The position numbers and the translations under genes were made by a program. This document shows positions 8,801-15,594 of a DNA stretch of 64,000 bases, piece by piece (position 1 is the first letter of the stretch; each line of letters starts with the position of its first letter). The stretch is taken from assembly GCF_022234545.1 (NCBI RefSeq), contig NZ_JAIEUI010000020.1, forward strand, positions 62,001-126,000, read 5' to 3'. The notes under the pieces are model-generated. The model was not told the origin of the DNA. It saw only the letters and a program-made list of their open reading frames with translations, and did not search any database. Source of the stretch: Paenibacillus piscarius (lineage in GTDB: Bacteria; Bacillota; Bacilli; Paenibacillales; Paenibacillaceae).

Positions 8801-10671
8801 ATGAACGGAAGCGTGCTGCTCTCACTGTTGTATATCTTAATTTCGCCTGCACTCTTCTGAACATCTTCATTAAAGGTAAGAGTCAGGTTCGTGCCGATCG
8901 GTACATCCGTTGCTCCATTCTTAGGAGTAAAATCACTCGCCACCGGCGGTGTAGTATCAGGCGCTTCTTCTGTTGTGAAACGCCAGGTGTCCTTATCCGA
9001 GATACCTGTATAATAGTTGGGGTTATCTGCTAGATCTTTGAAAGCTCCGTTATCGATGTTTACATAGTACGTAGTACTGTAATTAAAATCTTTAAACGGA
9101 ACAATGGTTACCACGTTATCCTTAACCGTGACTTCCGGCGAATTAACCGGAAATACCATTAGGTTACCTTCATCTGTGCTGTCATAAATCACAATATTGC
9201 CGCTGTCTGGCGTTACATCCTCATCGAACGTAAGTGTCAGTTGAGCATCAATCGGTACTCCCGTCGCCCCTGGTTCTGGAGAATAATCACTTACAGTCGG
9301 AGCGGTAGTATCTCCCGGCCCTGCAACTGTAGTGAAGCTCCACTCCCCCGCAGCGATTGCTGCATTGCCGCTTGCACCATTAGTGAAAGCATCCGCGTCG
9401 ACTGTTACAGCATATTTTGTACCTGGATTGAGATTCTTGCCCGGATTAATTGTTACCGTATTGGTAGCCGGATTTAGCGTTACTCTGCTGGTATCATCCG
9501 CCGGGATGATTTCAACCGGAGCGGACAGATCCGCAGCTTTGAAAATTTTAATGTTATTGTCGATATTAGTGTTATTTCCTGTATCTGTGTCTGTGTCAGT
9601 ATCAGAATCAATATCTGCACTAGCTGCTGTCACCGGCTGATTAAACATGATCTCCAGATTCATATCTACTTCTACATCGGTCTCATCATTCCCTGGGGTC
9701 AGACTGAGCACCCGCGGGATGTTGGGAATGACATAAGACATTATGATCTCTCCGGAATCACCCGCTGCGATAAATTGATTCTGTCCCGGATTGAAAACGA
9801 TGCCGTTAAGCTTAGCCGTCGTGTTTGTAGTCTCTGGCTTCCAAGTCTGCCCCAGATCGGTGGTGGAAAATACTTTCCCGCCGTCTCCTGCAGCCATAAA
9901 CACGCTGTTTCCGAAAGTTATTCCGTTCAGGTTCACTTTCGATTCAAGGACCTTTGCCGCGCCTTTCGAACTATCCGGAGAGGTAATAATTGTTCCGGAC
10001 GCACCAACTGCCACGAACATTCCACCGCCAAAGGCGACCCCGTTCAAGTTGTTGGTTGTTTTGCTTGTTACCTTCTTCCATTCCAATCCATCAACTGAAG
10101 TTACTACTCTACCGCCGTCTCCAACCGCTACAAACTTACCGTTGCCGTAAGCCACAGCGTTCAGATTCTCCTCAGCGTCTGAGAATACTATCTTCCAGTC
10201 AGGATCGTTGTCATTTTTAATCATAATCATTCCTGAATCGCCGACTAGAACTAATGTTTCATCGCCGTAACTGACTCCATTCCAGTTCATACCGAAGGAT
10301 CCGTCGGAGGGTGTCCAGGATACGCCATTTGTTGACGTCAGAACTATACCATTGTCACCGACTGCAACGAATTCGCCGCCTGCGCCCTTATGAATAATAC
10401 TATTCAAATCCTCAACCCCAAAATTACTAGCCGTCCATGTCGTAGGGCTGCTTGCGGTAACAATACTTCCGGCTTCCCCCACCGCAACTAGTATATCTGA
10501 GCCTACAGCAACTCCGTTAACTTTGTTGCTGCCCGGCAGCGGACCAACATTCACCCAGCTTGCCTCACCATTGTCTGTTGAACCCGCATATACCGGAAAG
10601 GCTCCGGTCCAAACCAAGCTGACCGCGAGTAACAATGAGAAATATCTTTTCAATCCCTTACCCTTAACCAA
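5857..10671 (-). CDS. S-layer-anchored surface protein: propeller, seven Ig-like repeats, three SLH motifs
   Basis: 1604 residues. TTG at 10671 is chosen because AAGGGGG stands nine bases upstream and the product then begins with a basic signal peptide (LKRYFSLLLAVSLVW, cleavage near VYAGS). Next come seven repeats of the pattern LNGVxFGxxxFVAVGDxGxIxTS (about residues 30-320), which suggests a seven-bladed propeller like Ycf48/BNR proteins. Seven SbsA/Big_5 Ig-like repeats of about 105-110 residues follow, each starting near P-x-N-G-A-T-x-V and ending W-x-F-T-T. The first repeat carries an Asp/Thr-rich insert. A PTPAPGGGGSGSGGG linker and a beta-rich domain lead to three SLH motifs at the C-terminus (GYADGTFKPGNSITRAEA, GYTDGSFKPNQTITRAEM, GYQDGTFRPNQTLTRAEA) that would bind pyruvylated cell-wall polymer. 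The ligand of the propeller is unknown. Confidence 0.88.
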   Translation of the reverse strand: MVKGKGLKRYFSLLLAVSLVWTGAFPVYAGSTDNGEASWVNVGPLPGSNKVNGVAVGSDILVAVGEAGSIVTASSPTTWTASNFGVEDLNSIIHKGAGGEFVAVGDNGIVLTSTNGVSWTPSDGSFGMNWNGVSYGDETLVLVGDSGMIMIKNDNDPDWKIVFSDAEENLNAVAYGNGKFVAVGDGGRVVTSVDGLEWKKVTSKTTNNLNGVAFGGGMFVAVGASGTIITSPDSSKGAAKVLESKVNLNGITFGNSVFMAAGDGGKVFSTTDLGQTWKPETTNTTAKLNGIVFNPGQNQFIAAGDSGEIIMSYVIPNIPRVLSLTPGNDETDVEVDMNLEIMFNQPVTAASADIDSDTDTDTDTGNNTNIDNNIKIFKAADLSAPVEIIPADDTSRVTLNPATNTVTINPGKNLNPGTKYAVTVDADAFTNGASGNAAIAAGEWSFTTVAGPGDTTAPTVSDYSPEPGATGVPIDAQLTLTFDEDVTPDSGNIVIYDSTDEGNLMVFPVNSPEVTVKDNVVTIVPFKDFNYSTTYYVNIDNGAFKDLADNPNYYTGISDKDTWRFTTEEAPDTTPPVASDFTPKNGATDVPIGTNLTLTFNEDVQKSAGEIKIYNSESSTLPFMVIPADSDGVTIDGKTVTINPKADLEYSATYYVQIDNSAFKDMSDNSYAGITNNTTWRFTTTSEPDTTAPIVSTYSPANGATNVAVDTNLELAFSENVQAGEGSIKIYSDASDRAVAIIAAGDAGIVNNKVTIHLAQPLEYGTSYVVRITDDAFADLSGNFYSGIANSTTWHFNTTAAPDTAPPLLDAFAPLNGTTDVATDANLTLTFSENVKAGAGNIVIYNSANHTPAVTIPSASGNVSILNNVVTINPTDDLKYGASYYVQIDAGAFTDAAGNSFAGITDSNAWQFTTTDAPDRTSPTVVTYSPEPWATEVEVNANLVLTFSENVKAAAGNIEIFRSTDVTHPVLTIPAGSDMVTILNNVVTINPADHLEHGTSYFVRVTEGAFTDNAGNSYAGIAGINAWRFVTTSASDTAAPVVTTFIPADKETFVPVSAALSLTFNENVRAGKGNIQLVNAADNEVVTTIEAVNQTLVTITNATVSINTSGLLKQGGSYYVLIQPGAFTDESGNSYAGITDKTLWSFSTVPVPVTPTDPPTPAPGGGGSGSGGGAPAPVPTPAPQTESINANVENGASQGSMVSSVVITRTKDANGVKSDTLTFTLEQAIRAVNELKAAGSNIARIIVPDQKDEVAGTRLTIPAASGKQFADNQITLDLFTVNAEVKVPGSSMAGFGTDIYFNLVPLKTSQQSAEAEALAKAQVQSVSPGATITLVSRPVTIETNLQSRPVTLVLPLNHSSLTAEQLKALAVFIEHSDGTKELVKGEIVPYGQTGKSGIQFSISKFSTFTVVLAQNPAVQVKAYMTGYADGTFKPGNSITRAEAASIIARTFSQSAVTAGVAYSDVLAGHWAAEAIGQVTRSGMMKGYTDGSFKPNQTITRAEMATLLSRLITSAEGQSAGFSDIAGHWAQADIKRMAQAGMITGYQDGTFRPNQTLTRAEAVTIINRALRIAPLTSAAPRWTDVPAGYWAFGSIQAASVDHTAE

Positions 10672-10861
10672 TGTATCGTTCCCCCTTGTTCGTTCATCCT
10701 GTGCCGTATATCGCAAGTCCTGCTGCAGTGTAGCATCTGCCCCCTTAGAAATTTCATATCTGGGCTCCATTTTAGCAGACCGCTCTAAACAAACTCTTAA
10801 CAATTCTCGACAAAAACCGCTGTACAAGGACCTAAACAGGGGGATTTTCAAAAAAAACGAA

Positions 10862-10891
10862 AAAAAATCCCGGACATCATTGCCCGGGGAA
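10862..10891 (-). terminator. Intrinsic terminator after the DoxX/TetR operon
   Basis: Read on the minus strand, TCCCCGGGC and GTCCGGGA flank an 8-base loop and are followed by a run of T interrupted by one C. It lies eight bases past the stop of the DoxX-family gene. Confidence 0.75.
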
Positions 10892-10898
10892 TATTAGT

Positions 10899-11354
10899 TT
10901 ATAGGAATATATGGAACAACGGAGAGGCTAGCAGGATTGCTGCGATGAACACGAGCTGAATCAGGAGGCGGACGCTTAATTTCGGCACTGGTCTGCCGCC
11001 GATGGTCAACTGATTACGCGCCGCATACATATTAGCGGGGAGCATGGCGATGAGCAGCACAATCAGGCATACGGCAGCCGCCTTGGAGACGGCCGGCAGC
11101 AGCAAACCTATAGCCCCGGCTATCTCCAGCAGTCCGGTAACCGTGACAATCGACTCTTTTCGCGGAAAAGCCGGCGGCACCATTCTCACCAGATCCGCCC
11201 GCCGCCTGCCCCAGTGAGCCGAAGCCCCCAGAAGCAGCATAACAGCTACTGCCCACTGAAGGGAGATTTGCCAGTCATTCCAATACGCCAAGCCCATGAG
11301 ACCCATGCCCCGAAACAGCACAAAGGATGCAACAAGCGCATATAAAGGAATCAT
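10899..11354 (-). CDS. DoxX-family membrane protein
   Basis: 151 residues with four predicted membrane helices (about 5-22, 33-45, 68-104 as a hairpin, and 126-148). This is the size and pattern of small DoxX-like proteins. The motif GLLEIAGAIGLLLPAV in the third helix region is typical of the family. Function in this subgroup is poorly known; several members are tied to quinone or redox stress. The ATG overlaps the stop of the TetR regulator gene by four bases (ATGA), so the two form one transcript, presumably repressed by that regulator. Confidence 0.8.
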   Translation of the reverse strand: MIPLYALVASFVLFRGMGLMGLAYWNDWQISLQWAVAVMLLLGASAHWGRRRADLVRMVPPAFPRKESIVTVTGLLEIAGAIGLLLPAVSKAAAVCLIVLLIAMLPANMYAARNQLTIGGRPVPKLSVRLLIQLVFIAAILLASPLFHIFL

Positions 11355-11986
11355 TTATTCTCCCCCTTCTTATCACTTGATAATGCTTCATCTTCATTCT
11401 TCAGAATACCAGCCATGAATTCAGATACCTCTCTTGCAGAAAAAGACCCGGAAGTGGAACGCATGGAGGCCCGAACCCGCAGACCCAGCGATAGCAGGAC
11501 AAACAGCTCCGCCGTCTCGTCTGGATTCACGTTTTCTTTTATCACCCCATATTTCTGTCCGGTCGTAATCCACTGTCTGGAGACCGACACCGACCGCTCA
11601 TAGAACTGCTTAAGCACCTCCGCTACCGCCGGTTCATTCTCTTTGCCCAGCAGGTACAGAAGGACCTTGTTGGTCACCTCACGGCTGTCCTCCAGTCCAG
11701 CCAGGCTTCTGGCGATCGCCAGCATCGGCCCCTCGAAGGCCTTGTCCAGACTCCCTGCCACTTCCTCCTCGAAACGGTCATTCACAGCATCAAGCCGCTC
11801 CTCCAGCACCCAGGCGAAAATCTCATCCTTGCTCTTCACATAATGAAAAATCGCCCCTTTCGATAACCCCGACTGCTCCATGATGTCCTTCAAAGTAATG
11901 GCATGACAGCTCTTGTCCCGCAGCAATTCCTTGGTCGCCTCCAGCAGTTGCCCTACCGTCTGCTTCCGGCGGTCCGAGTTCTTCAT
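11351..11986 (-). CDS. TetR/AcrR-family repressor
   Basis: 211 residues. The N-terminal helix-turn-helix is clear: AITLKDIMEQSGLSKGAIFHYVKSKDEI in outline, at about residues 24-52 (key residues SGLSKGAIFHY). The remaining 150 residues form the variable ligand-binding domain (ends EDEALSSDKKGENK), with RQWITTGQKYGVIKENVNPDETA resembling the YxxG-type C-terminal part of TetR_C members. It is the first gene of a two-gene operon with the DoxX-family gene. A palindrome, ACCGACCATCGGT, 54 bases upstream of the start is the likely autoregulatory operator. The ligand is not known. Confidence 0.88.
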   Translation of the reverse strand: MKNSDRRKQTVGQLLEATKELLRDKSCHAITLKDIMEQSGLSKGAIFHYVKSKDEIFAWVLEERLDAVNDRFEEEVAGSLDKAFEGPMLAIARSLAGLEDSREVTNKVLLYLLGKENEPAVAEVLKQFYERSVSVSRQWITTGQKYGVIKENVNPDETAELFVLLSLGLRVRASMRSTSGSFSAREVSEFMAGILKNEDEALSSDKKGENK

Positions 11987-12039
11987 CGTTCTCCCCCTGA
12001 GTTCATTAAAAGATGTTGTAAGTGATTTTAATTATATAT

Positions 12040-12052
12040 ACCGACCATCGGT
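12040..12052. promoter_or_regulatory. TetR-type operator upstream of the TetR/DoxX operon
   Basis: ACCGA-CCA-TCGGT is a perfect 5-bp inverted repeat around a 3-base centre, close to the ACCGACCGGTCGGT style of known TetR-family operators. It sits in the AT-rich promoter region of the TetR gene, next to TATATATA, so binding would block transcription of both genes. Confidence 0.65.
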
Positions 12053-12147
12053 TTGTAAATTAGCGAGTGAAATAAAAAGAGCCCTGAGATTCAGGGTAAC
12101 AACGGATTGGTTCTTCCGTCTACCCAAAATCCCGAGCTCCTGGTGAG

Positions 12148-12448
12148 CTATAAGCCACCATATTGATCAGGCGCCTCTTCTGTACCCTCCGTGATTATAG
12201 GCAACTTCTGTCCCGGCTTCACTTCGGTCTCCCCCAGGTATTGAACAATTATTCTCCACTCATCACCATAATCAAATAAGAGCAGCATGATCCAGATCAA
12301 AATCAAACGATTCAATCGTCACTACCGCAAGATCGTACAGCGACGCCTTTGCAGAAATCGCAATCTTCCGGGTTGGCCGCCCGCGCACCGCACCGCTCCA
12401 GTCGCTTAGAGTAACTTTAAATAATCGGGCTTGTTCGTTAGCTGTCAT
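12148..12448 (-). pseudogene. Internally deleted, frameshifted remnant of a plasmid pRiA4b ORF-3-like gene
   Basis: On the minus strand an ATG at 12448 with AGAGGAG just upstream opens MTANEQARLFKVTLSDW and continues to AVVTIESFDFDLDHA, then stops. In another frame the tail LLLFDYGDEWRIIVQYLGE continues to EAPDQYGGL and a stop at 12148. The pattern FDFDxDHA followed by YDFGDEW and a GG-rich end is that of pRiA4b ORF-3-family proteins, but the roughly 60-80 residues expected between the halves are missing. This points to a deletion with a frame change. The family link is from memory of its motifs. Confidence 0.5.
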
Positions 12449-12480
12449 GTTGCTCTCCTCTCTTATGATTGATGTACTGG

Positions 12481-12750
12481 ATGAGGCACTGCATAGTTGG
12501 CAAATGTCGGACCAGTCATATCACGAATTTCGGTTTACCCACAGCTGCCATTCAGAACGGCAATCAGGCATCCATTGAGTTCGTATCGACCCTGAAGCAA
12601 TTATACAAAGACTAGATTCAGATTGTTGCTCAACCATCAAGGGTAACTGATAGGCACTCCAGACGAATTCTACATCGTTTGGTCGAACAACAGTTATTGG
12701 ATGTTGCTGGAGGACAGCAGCGTTATCGGACGTATCAGCTAAGAGTTTAA
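12481..12750 (+). other. Two short decayed coding remnants, unrecognised
   Basis: Between 12481 and 12615 a 44-codon frame ends TNFGLPTAAIQNGNQASIEF-VSTLKQLYKD and then stops. It reads like a protein C-terminus but has no ribosome site. From 12616 to 12750 a second frame, IQIVAQPSRVTDRHSRRILH-RLVEQQLLDVAGGQQRYRTY-QLRV, resembles the last helix and wing of a winged-helix domain (pattern R-x-L-x-x-L-V-x-x-x-L-L-x-x-x-G-G-x-x-R-x-x-x-Y). Neither has a plausible start. They look like leftovers of lost genes; I cannot name either. Confidence 0.3.
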
Positions 12751-12765
12751 CCTAATCAATATATT

Positions 12766-12980
12766 GTAACGGACCAAAGTGCGCCTATTTCTGCAAAAAG
12801 CACAATTTCACCAAGCTTGCGGACTCAGATGAAGCTATTTCCCGGTTTCAGCTCATTTATAGCTGATGGAATGGCACTAAGCGCATTATGGTCCGTAAGC
12901 CCATTTAATGGCGCTAAACAGAGAAGATAAGGGCTGTGGGGTCCGTAGCAGTCATTTACAGACATCTAAGACCAAAGGTT
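12766..12980. repeat. Decayed intergenic repeat with inverted CGGACC/GGTCCG units
   Basis: Two left units (CGGACCAAAGTGCGCCTATT near 12769 and CGGACTCAGATGAAGCTATT near 12821) are imperfect direct repeats. Two right units (GGTCCGTAAGCCCATTTA near 12890 and GGTCCGTAGCAGTCATTTA near 12940) are direct repeats of each other and carry the inverted core. No coding frame runs through it. It looks like an aged copy of an intergenic repeat family of this lineage. Confidence 0.4.
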
Positions 12981-13070
12981 GTCGATAAAACTAGACATCA
13001 GGTTCGGGAATGGACTTGAAGCCCCCTGTTGTACTCCTCACTTAATCACCCGTATCCCCTGAACACAGCA

Positions 13071-13095
13071 AAAGAACGGCATCTCTGCCGTTCTT
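13071..13095 (-). terminator. Intrinsic terminator of the tRNA-Ala/tRNA-Lys unit
   Basis: On the minus strand AAGAACGGCA / TGCCGTTCTT around a GAGA loop, followed by TTTGC. It is nine bases past the end of tRNA-Lys. Confidence 0.8.
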
Positions 13096-13103
13096 CTGTG
13101 TGA

Positions 13104-13176
<73 letters not shown>

Positions 13177-13189
13177 ATATGAAATTTGG

Positions 13190-13262
13190 TGGAGCCAAGG
13201 GGGATCGAACCCCTGACCTCATCGCTGCCAGCGATGCGCTCTCCCAGCTGAGCTATGGCCCC
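13190..13262 (-). tRNA. tRNA-Ala (anticodon GGC)
   Basis: A 73-base cloverleaf: acceptor GGGGCCA with TGGCTCC (one G-U pair), D arm AGCTCAGCTGGGAGAGC, anticodon loop CTGGCAG giving GGC, and T arm GGTTCGATCCC. It reads alanine codons GCC/GCU. It is the first gene of the two-tRNA unit. Confidence 0.95.
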
Positions 13263-13360
13263 ACAGGCCGATTTAGAATCACATTATGTATTCTAAAATC
13301 TCATTCGAGCGTTACACTCGAGTCGCTTGAAGTTTCTTATATTTCGTAGCCGACTTCTAT

Positions 13361-13389
13361 ATAATACAGAAATCCTTCACGGGTGTCAA
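13361..13389 (-). promoter_or_regulatory. Sigma-A promoter for the tRNA pair
   Basis: On the minus strand a consensus -35 TTGACA (13384-13389), a 17-base spacer and -10 TATTAT (13361-13366). It is about 100 bases upstream of tRNA-Ala and has no other gene in front of it. Confidence 0.75.
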
Positions 13390-13488
13390 CACTTTTATTC
13401 TAAAAAGTTCCCGGCCCAGGGACCGGCCTTATAACCCCAGGCCAATCCCTTCAATATCACTAATCCTGCCGTCTCCAAGCAGAGCCGG

Positions 13489-13956
13489 TTACAGCTCATC
13501 CGTATTCTTGGAGAGGAGCCCCTTCAGCTCCTTCATGAACATGTTGATGTCCTTGAACTGGCGGTATACGGACGCAAAGCGGACGTAGGCCACCTCGTCT
13601 ACCGGATAGAGCTGCTCCATCACCAGCTCGCCGATCTGGCGGCTCTCGATCTCGGCTAAGGCAATGCCGCGCAGGCTCTTCTCCACCTCGGAGACGATCA
13701 CCTCCAGACGCTCCACCGGCACAGGGCGCTTCTCGCAGGCGCGGATGAGTCCGCGGAGGATTTTGTCACGGCTGAACTCTTCCCGGCTGCCGCCTTTTTT
13801 GATGACGATCAGCGGGGTCTCTTCAATCATCTCGAAGGTGGTGAACCTGCGGCTGCACTGCTCGCATTCACGCCTGCGGCGGATCGACTTATTCTCATTG
13901 GCCGGCCGGGAGTCAAGTACCTTGGTGTTGGTATGATCGCAATAAGGACATTTCAT
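13489..13956 (-). CDS. nrdR: Transcriptional repressor NrdR
   Basis: 155 residues. NrdR represses ribonucleotide reductase operons in response to dATP/ATP. A four-cysteine zinc ribbon (CPYCDH near residue 3, CEQCSRRF near 31) binds NrdR boxes, and an ATP-cone follows (PLIVIKKGGSREEFSRDKIL) from about residue 45. The basic stretch SIRRRRECEQC is typical. I chose ATG at 13956, which gives the family-standard opening MKCPYC; a GTG four codons upstream has AGAGGA too close to serve it. NrdR sits near coaE, ytaF and polA in Bacillus relatives as well. No NrdR box was seen in the window. Confidence 0.95.
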   Translation of the reverse strand: MKCPYCDHTNTKVLDSRPANENKSIRRRRECEQCSRRFTTFEMIEETPLIVIKKGGSREEFSRDKILRGLIRACEKRPVPVERLEVIVSEVEKSLRGIALAEIESRQIGELVMEQLYPVDEVAYVRFASVYRQFKDINMFMKELKGLLSKNTDEL

Positions 13957-14121
13957 AAGCTTCTTCACTTCCTCTTTGTTAGATGGGATAGCCCCCGCAG
14001 ACCCGTAGACAGTCTGTGCGGGGCTGTCGAACTTTTTCCAGAAATCACCGTTTAATTGTTGTTATGAGATTGGCATGTCCGGCACATAATACTGTTACCA
14101 ACCGATAGGAGGTGAACAGCA

Positions 14122-14340
14122 ATGAGCCAAAACAGCAGCTCCAACAACCTGGTAGCTCCAAATTCACGCGGTGCCTTGGAACAACTGAAATATGAAGTTG
14201 CCCAAGAACTAGGTATTACCCTCTCCCCAGACGGATACCAAGGCAATAAAACTTCTTACGAAAACGGTTCGATCGGTGGTTACATCACTAAACGTCTTGT
14301 AACCCTGGCTGAACAGCAACTGGCAGGTCAGTTCAAATAA
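14122..14340 (+). CDS. Alpha/beta-type small acid-soluble spore protein
   Basis: 72 residues. SASPs coat and protect DNA in dormant spores and are degraded by the GPR protease on germination. The two family blocks are complete: NSRGALEQLKYEVAQELGI (with the GPR cleavage region YEVAQE) and GSIGGYITKRLVTLAEQQLAG. The start is set by a strong AGGAGGTGA eight bases upstream. A CATAATA element at 14084-14090 is a possible forespore sigma-G -10, but its -35 is weak, so this is tentative. The gene stands alone between convergent or divergent neighbours and ends at a strong terminator. Confidence 0.95.
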   Translation: MSQNSSSNNLVAPNSRGALEQLKYEVAQELGITLSPDGYQGNKTSYENGSIGGYITKRLVTLAEQQLAGQFK

Positions 14341-14369
14341 CCTGTCCAACACACGACATAAGCTTGCCT

Positions 14370-14408
14370 AAGAAGTATCGAACGGCTTCGGCCGTTTGAT
14401 GCTTCTTT
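14370..14408 (+). terminator. Intrinsic terminator of the SASP gene
   Basis: Long stem AAGAAGTATCGAACGGC / GCCGTTTGATGCTTCTT with a TTCG tetraloop and a following T run. The shape suits both strands and lies 30 bases after the SASP stop, facing the end of the lytic transglycosylase gene. Confidence 0.88.
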
Positions 14409-14425
14409 TTGCATCATGGAAGAAG

Positions 14426-14992
14426 TCAGAATTCAGTGTAGAGCTCCTTGTACTGGTCATAATAATAAATGACACGCTGCACATAATGCCGGGTCTCCCC
14501 GAAGGGAATATCCTTCACCGTCGCTTCCCGTCCGTCCCACTGCCCTTCATCCAGCCAGCTCTGCACCTTGCCAGGGCCGGCATTATAAGCGGCGATCACT
14601 GCTGTCCGGTTGCCGTCAAACTGCCGGGAGAGCGTTGACAGATACCATGTACCGAGCTCAATATTGGACGAAGGCTCCTCCTTCAGCCGCTCCAGCGACA
14701 CCTCGGGGAGCTTGGCCTTTTCCAGCGCCCACTTGGCCGTGTCCGGCATGAGCTGCATGAGTCCGATCGCTCCTTTTTTGGATTCACGGCCGGTCTTGTA
14801 ATTGGTCTCCACCCGGATGATGGAGGCTACAAGGAACGGGTCCATCTCATAAGTGATGCTGTGCTTGCGGATCTCTTCTTTATAATAAATCGGATAAAAC
14901 CACGACATCCAGTTGGTGCTGAGGAACAGAACGGCTGTGAAGCCTATAAATAGCAGCAGGAGCACTCTTTTTTTGCGCAGCCATTTCATCAT
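14426..14992 (-). CDS. Membrane-anchored lytic transglycosylase (SLT domain)
   Basis: 188 residues. It would cleave the MurNAc-GlcNAc bond of peptidoglycan on the outer face of the membrane. One N-terminal helix (residues 8-28, VLLLLFIGFTAVLFLSTNW) anchors it. The SLT domain shows the catalytic glutamate in IIRVETNYKTG, then GAIGLMQLMPDTA, IELGTWYLS and AAYNAGPG, the four family blocks in order. The closest known type is the YjbJ/Slt-like group of Bacillales. The ATG overlaps the coaE stop (TGATG), so the two are co-translated; a coaE-transglycosylase pairing suggests a shared housekeeping operon with mutM and polA upstream. Confidence 0.9.
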   Translation of the reverse strand: MMKWLRKKRVLLLLFIGFTAVLFLSTNWMSWFYPIYYKEEIRKHSITYEMDPFLVASIIRVETNYKTGRESKKGAIGLMQLMPDTAKWALEKAKLPEVSLERLKEEPSSNIELGTWYLSTLSRQFDGNRTAVIAAYNAGPGKVQSWLDEGQWDGREATVKDIPFGETRHYVQRVIYYYDQYKELYTEF

Positions 14993-15585
14993 CAGCGTTC
15001 CAGCCTGTCCAGCAGAGCGGCAACCTGATGCTCCGTAGCCTCTAGCCCGCCGCTGTTGTCAATCACATAGGTTGCTCTCCTGCGCTTCAGTTCAATATCC
15101 ATCTGGGCGGCAATCCGGTCCTCCGCCTGCTCCAGTGTCATACCGCTGCGCTCCATCAGCCGGGCCAGCTGCACCCTGCGGGGAACATAGACTACAATAA
15201 TCTGCTCGAACAGCGTGTCCAGCTCGGACTCGTAGAGCAGCGGAATATCAACAATAACGAGGCGCTGAGGATCATCCTGCTCCAGCGCATTCATTCGCTC
15301 CTTGATCTCCTTGCGGATTGCCGGATGAGTCAGGTGGTTCAGCGTCTGAAGCGCTTCCGGGTCGCGGAATACAATCTCGCCCAGCCCTGCCCGGTCCAGC
15401 GTCCCGTCCGGCCGCAGAATCCGCTCCCCGAACGCCTGCACCGCCGCAGCCAGCACCGGATGTCCGGGAAGCATGACCTCCCTGGCGATGATATCTGCAT
15501 CGACCAGAGCAGCCCCTTCCCTGACAAACAGTGCGGACACGGTGCTTTTGCCCGAAGCAATGCCTCCGGTTAAGCCTATAATCAT
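14992..15585 (-). CDS. coaE: Dephospho-CoA kinase
   Basis: 197 residues. It phosphorylates the 3'-hydroxyl of dephospho-CoA, the last step of coenzyme A synthesis. The P-loop is GLTGGIASGKSTV at the N-terminus, followed by ALVDADIIAREV (substrate-binding Asp) and the lid region RRVQLARLMERSGMTLEQAEDRI, then IDNSGG near the end, all standard CoaE blocks. Length matches the family. It lies nine bases after ytaF, in a run polA-mutM-ytaF-coaE that is conserved across Bacillales. Confidence 0.96.
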   Translation of the reverse strand: MIIGLTGGIASGKSTVSALFVREGAALVDADIIAREVMLPGHPVLAAAVQAFGERILRPDGTLDRAGLGEIVFRDPEALQTLNHLTHPAIRKEIKERMNALEQDDPQRLVIVDIPLLYESELDTLFEQIIVVYVPRRVQLARLMERSGMTLEQAEDRIAAQMDIELKRRRATYVIDNSGGLEATEHQVAALLDRLER

Positions 15586-15594
15586 GTACTCACC

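Noticed and set aside
10672..10851. ATG at 10851 as start of the SLH gene
   Set aside because: It would place 60 polar residues before the signal peptide, whereas TTG at 10671 has AAGGGGG at a proper distance and the signal peptide at once.
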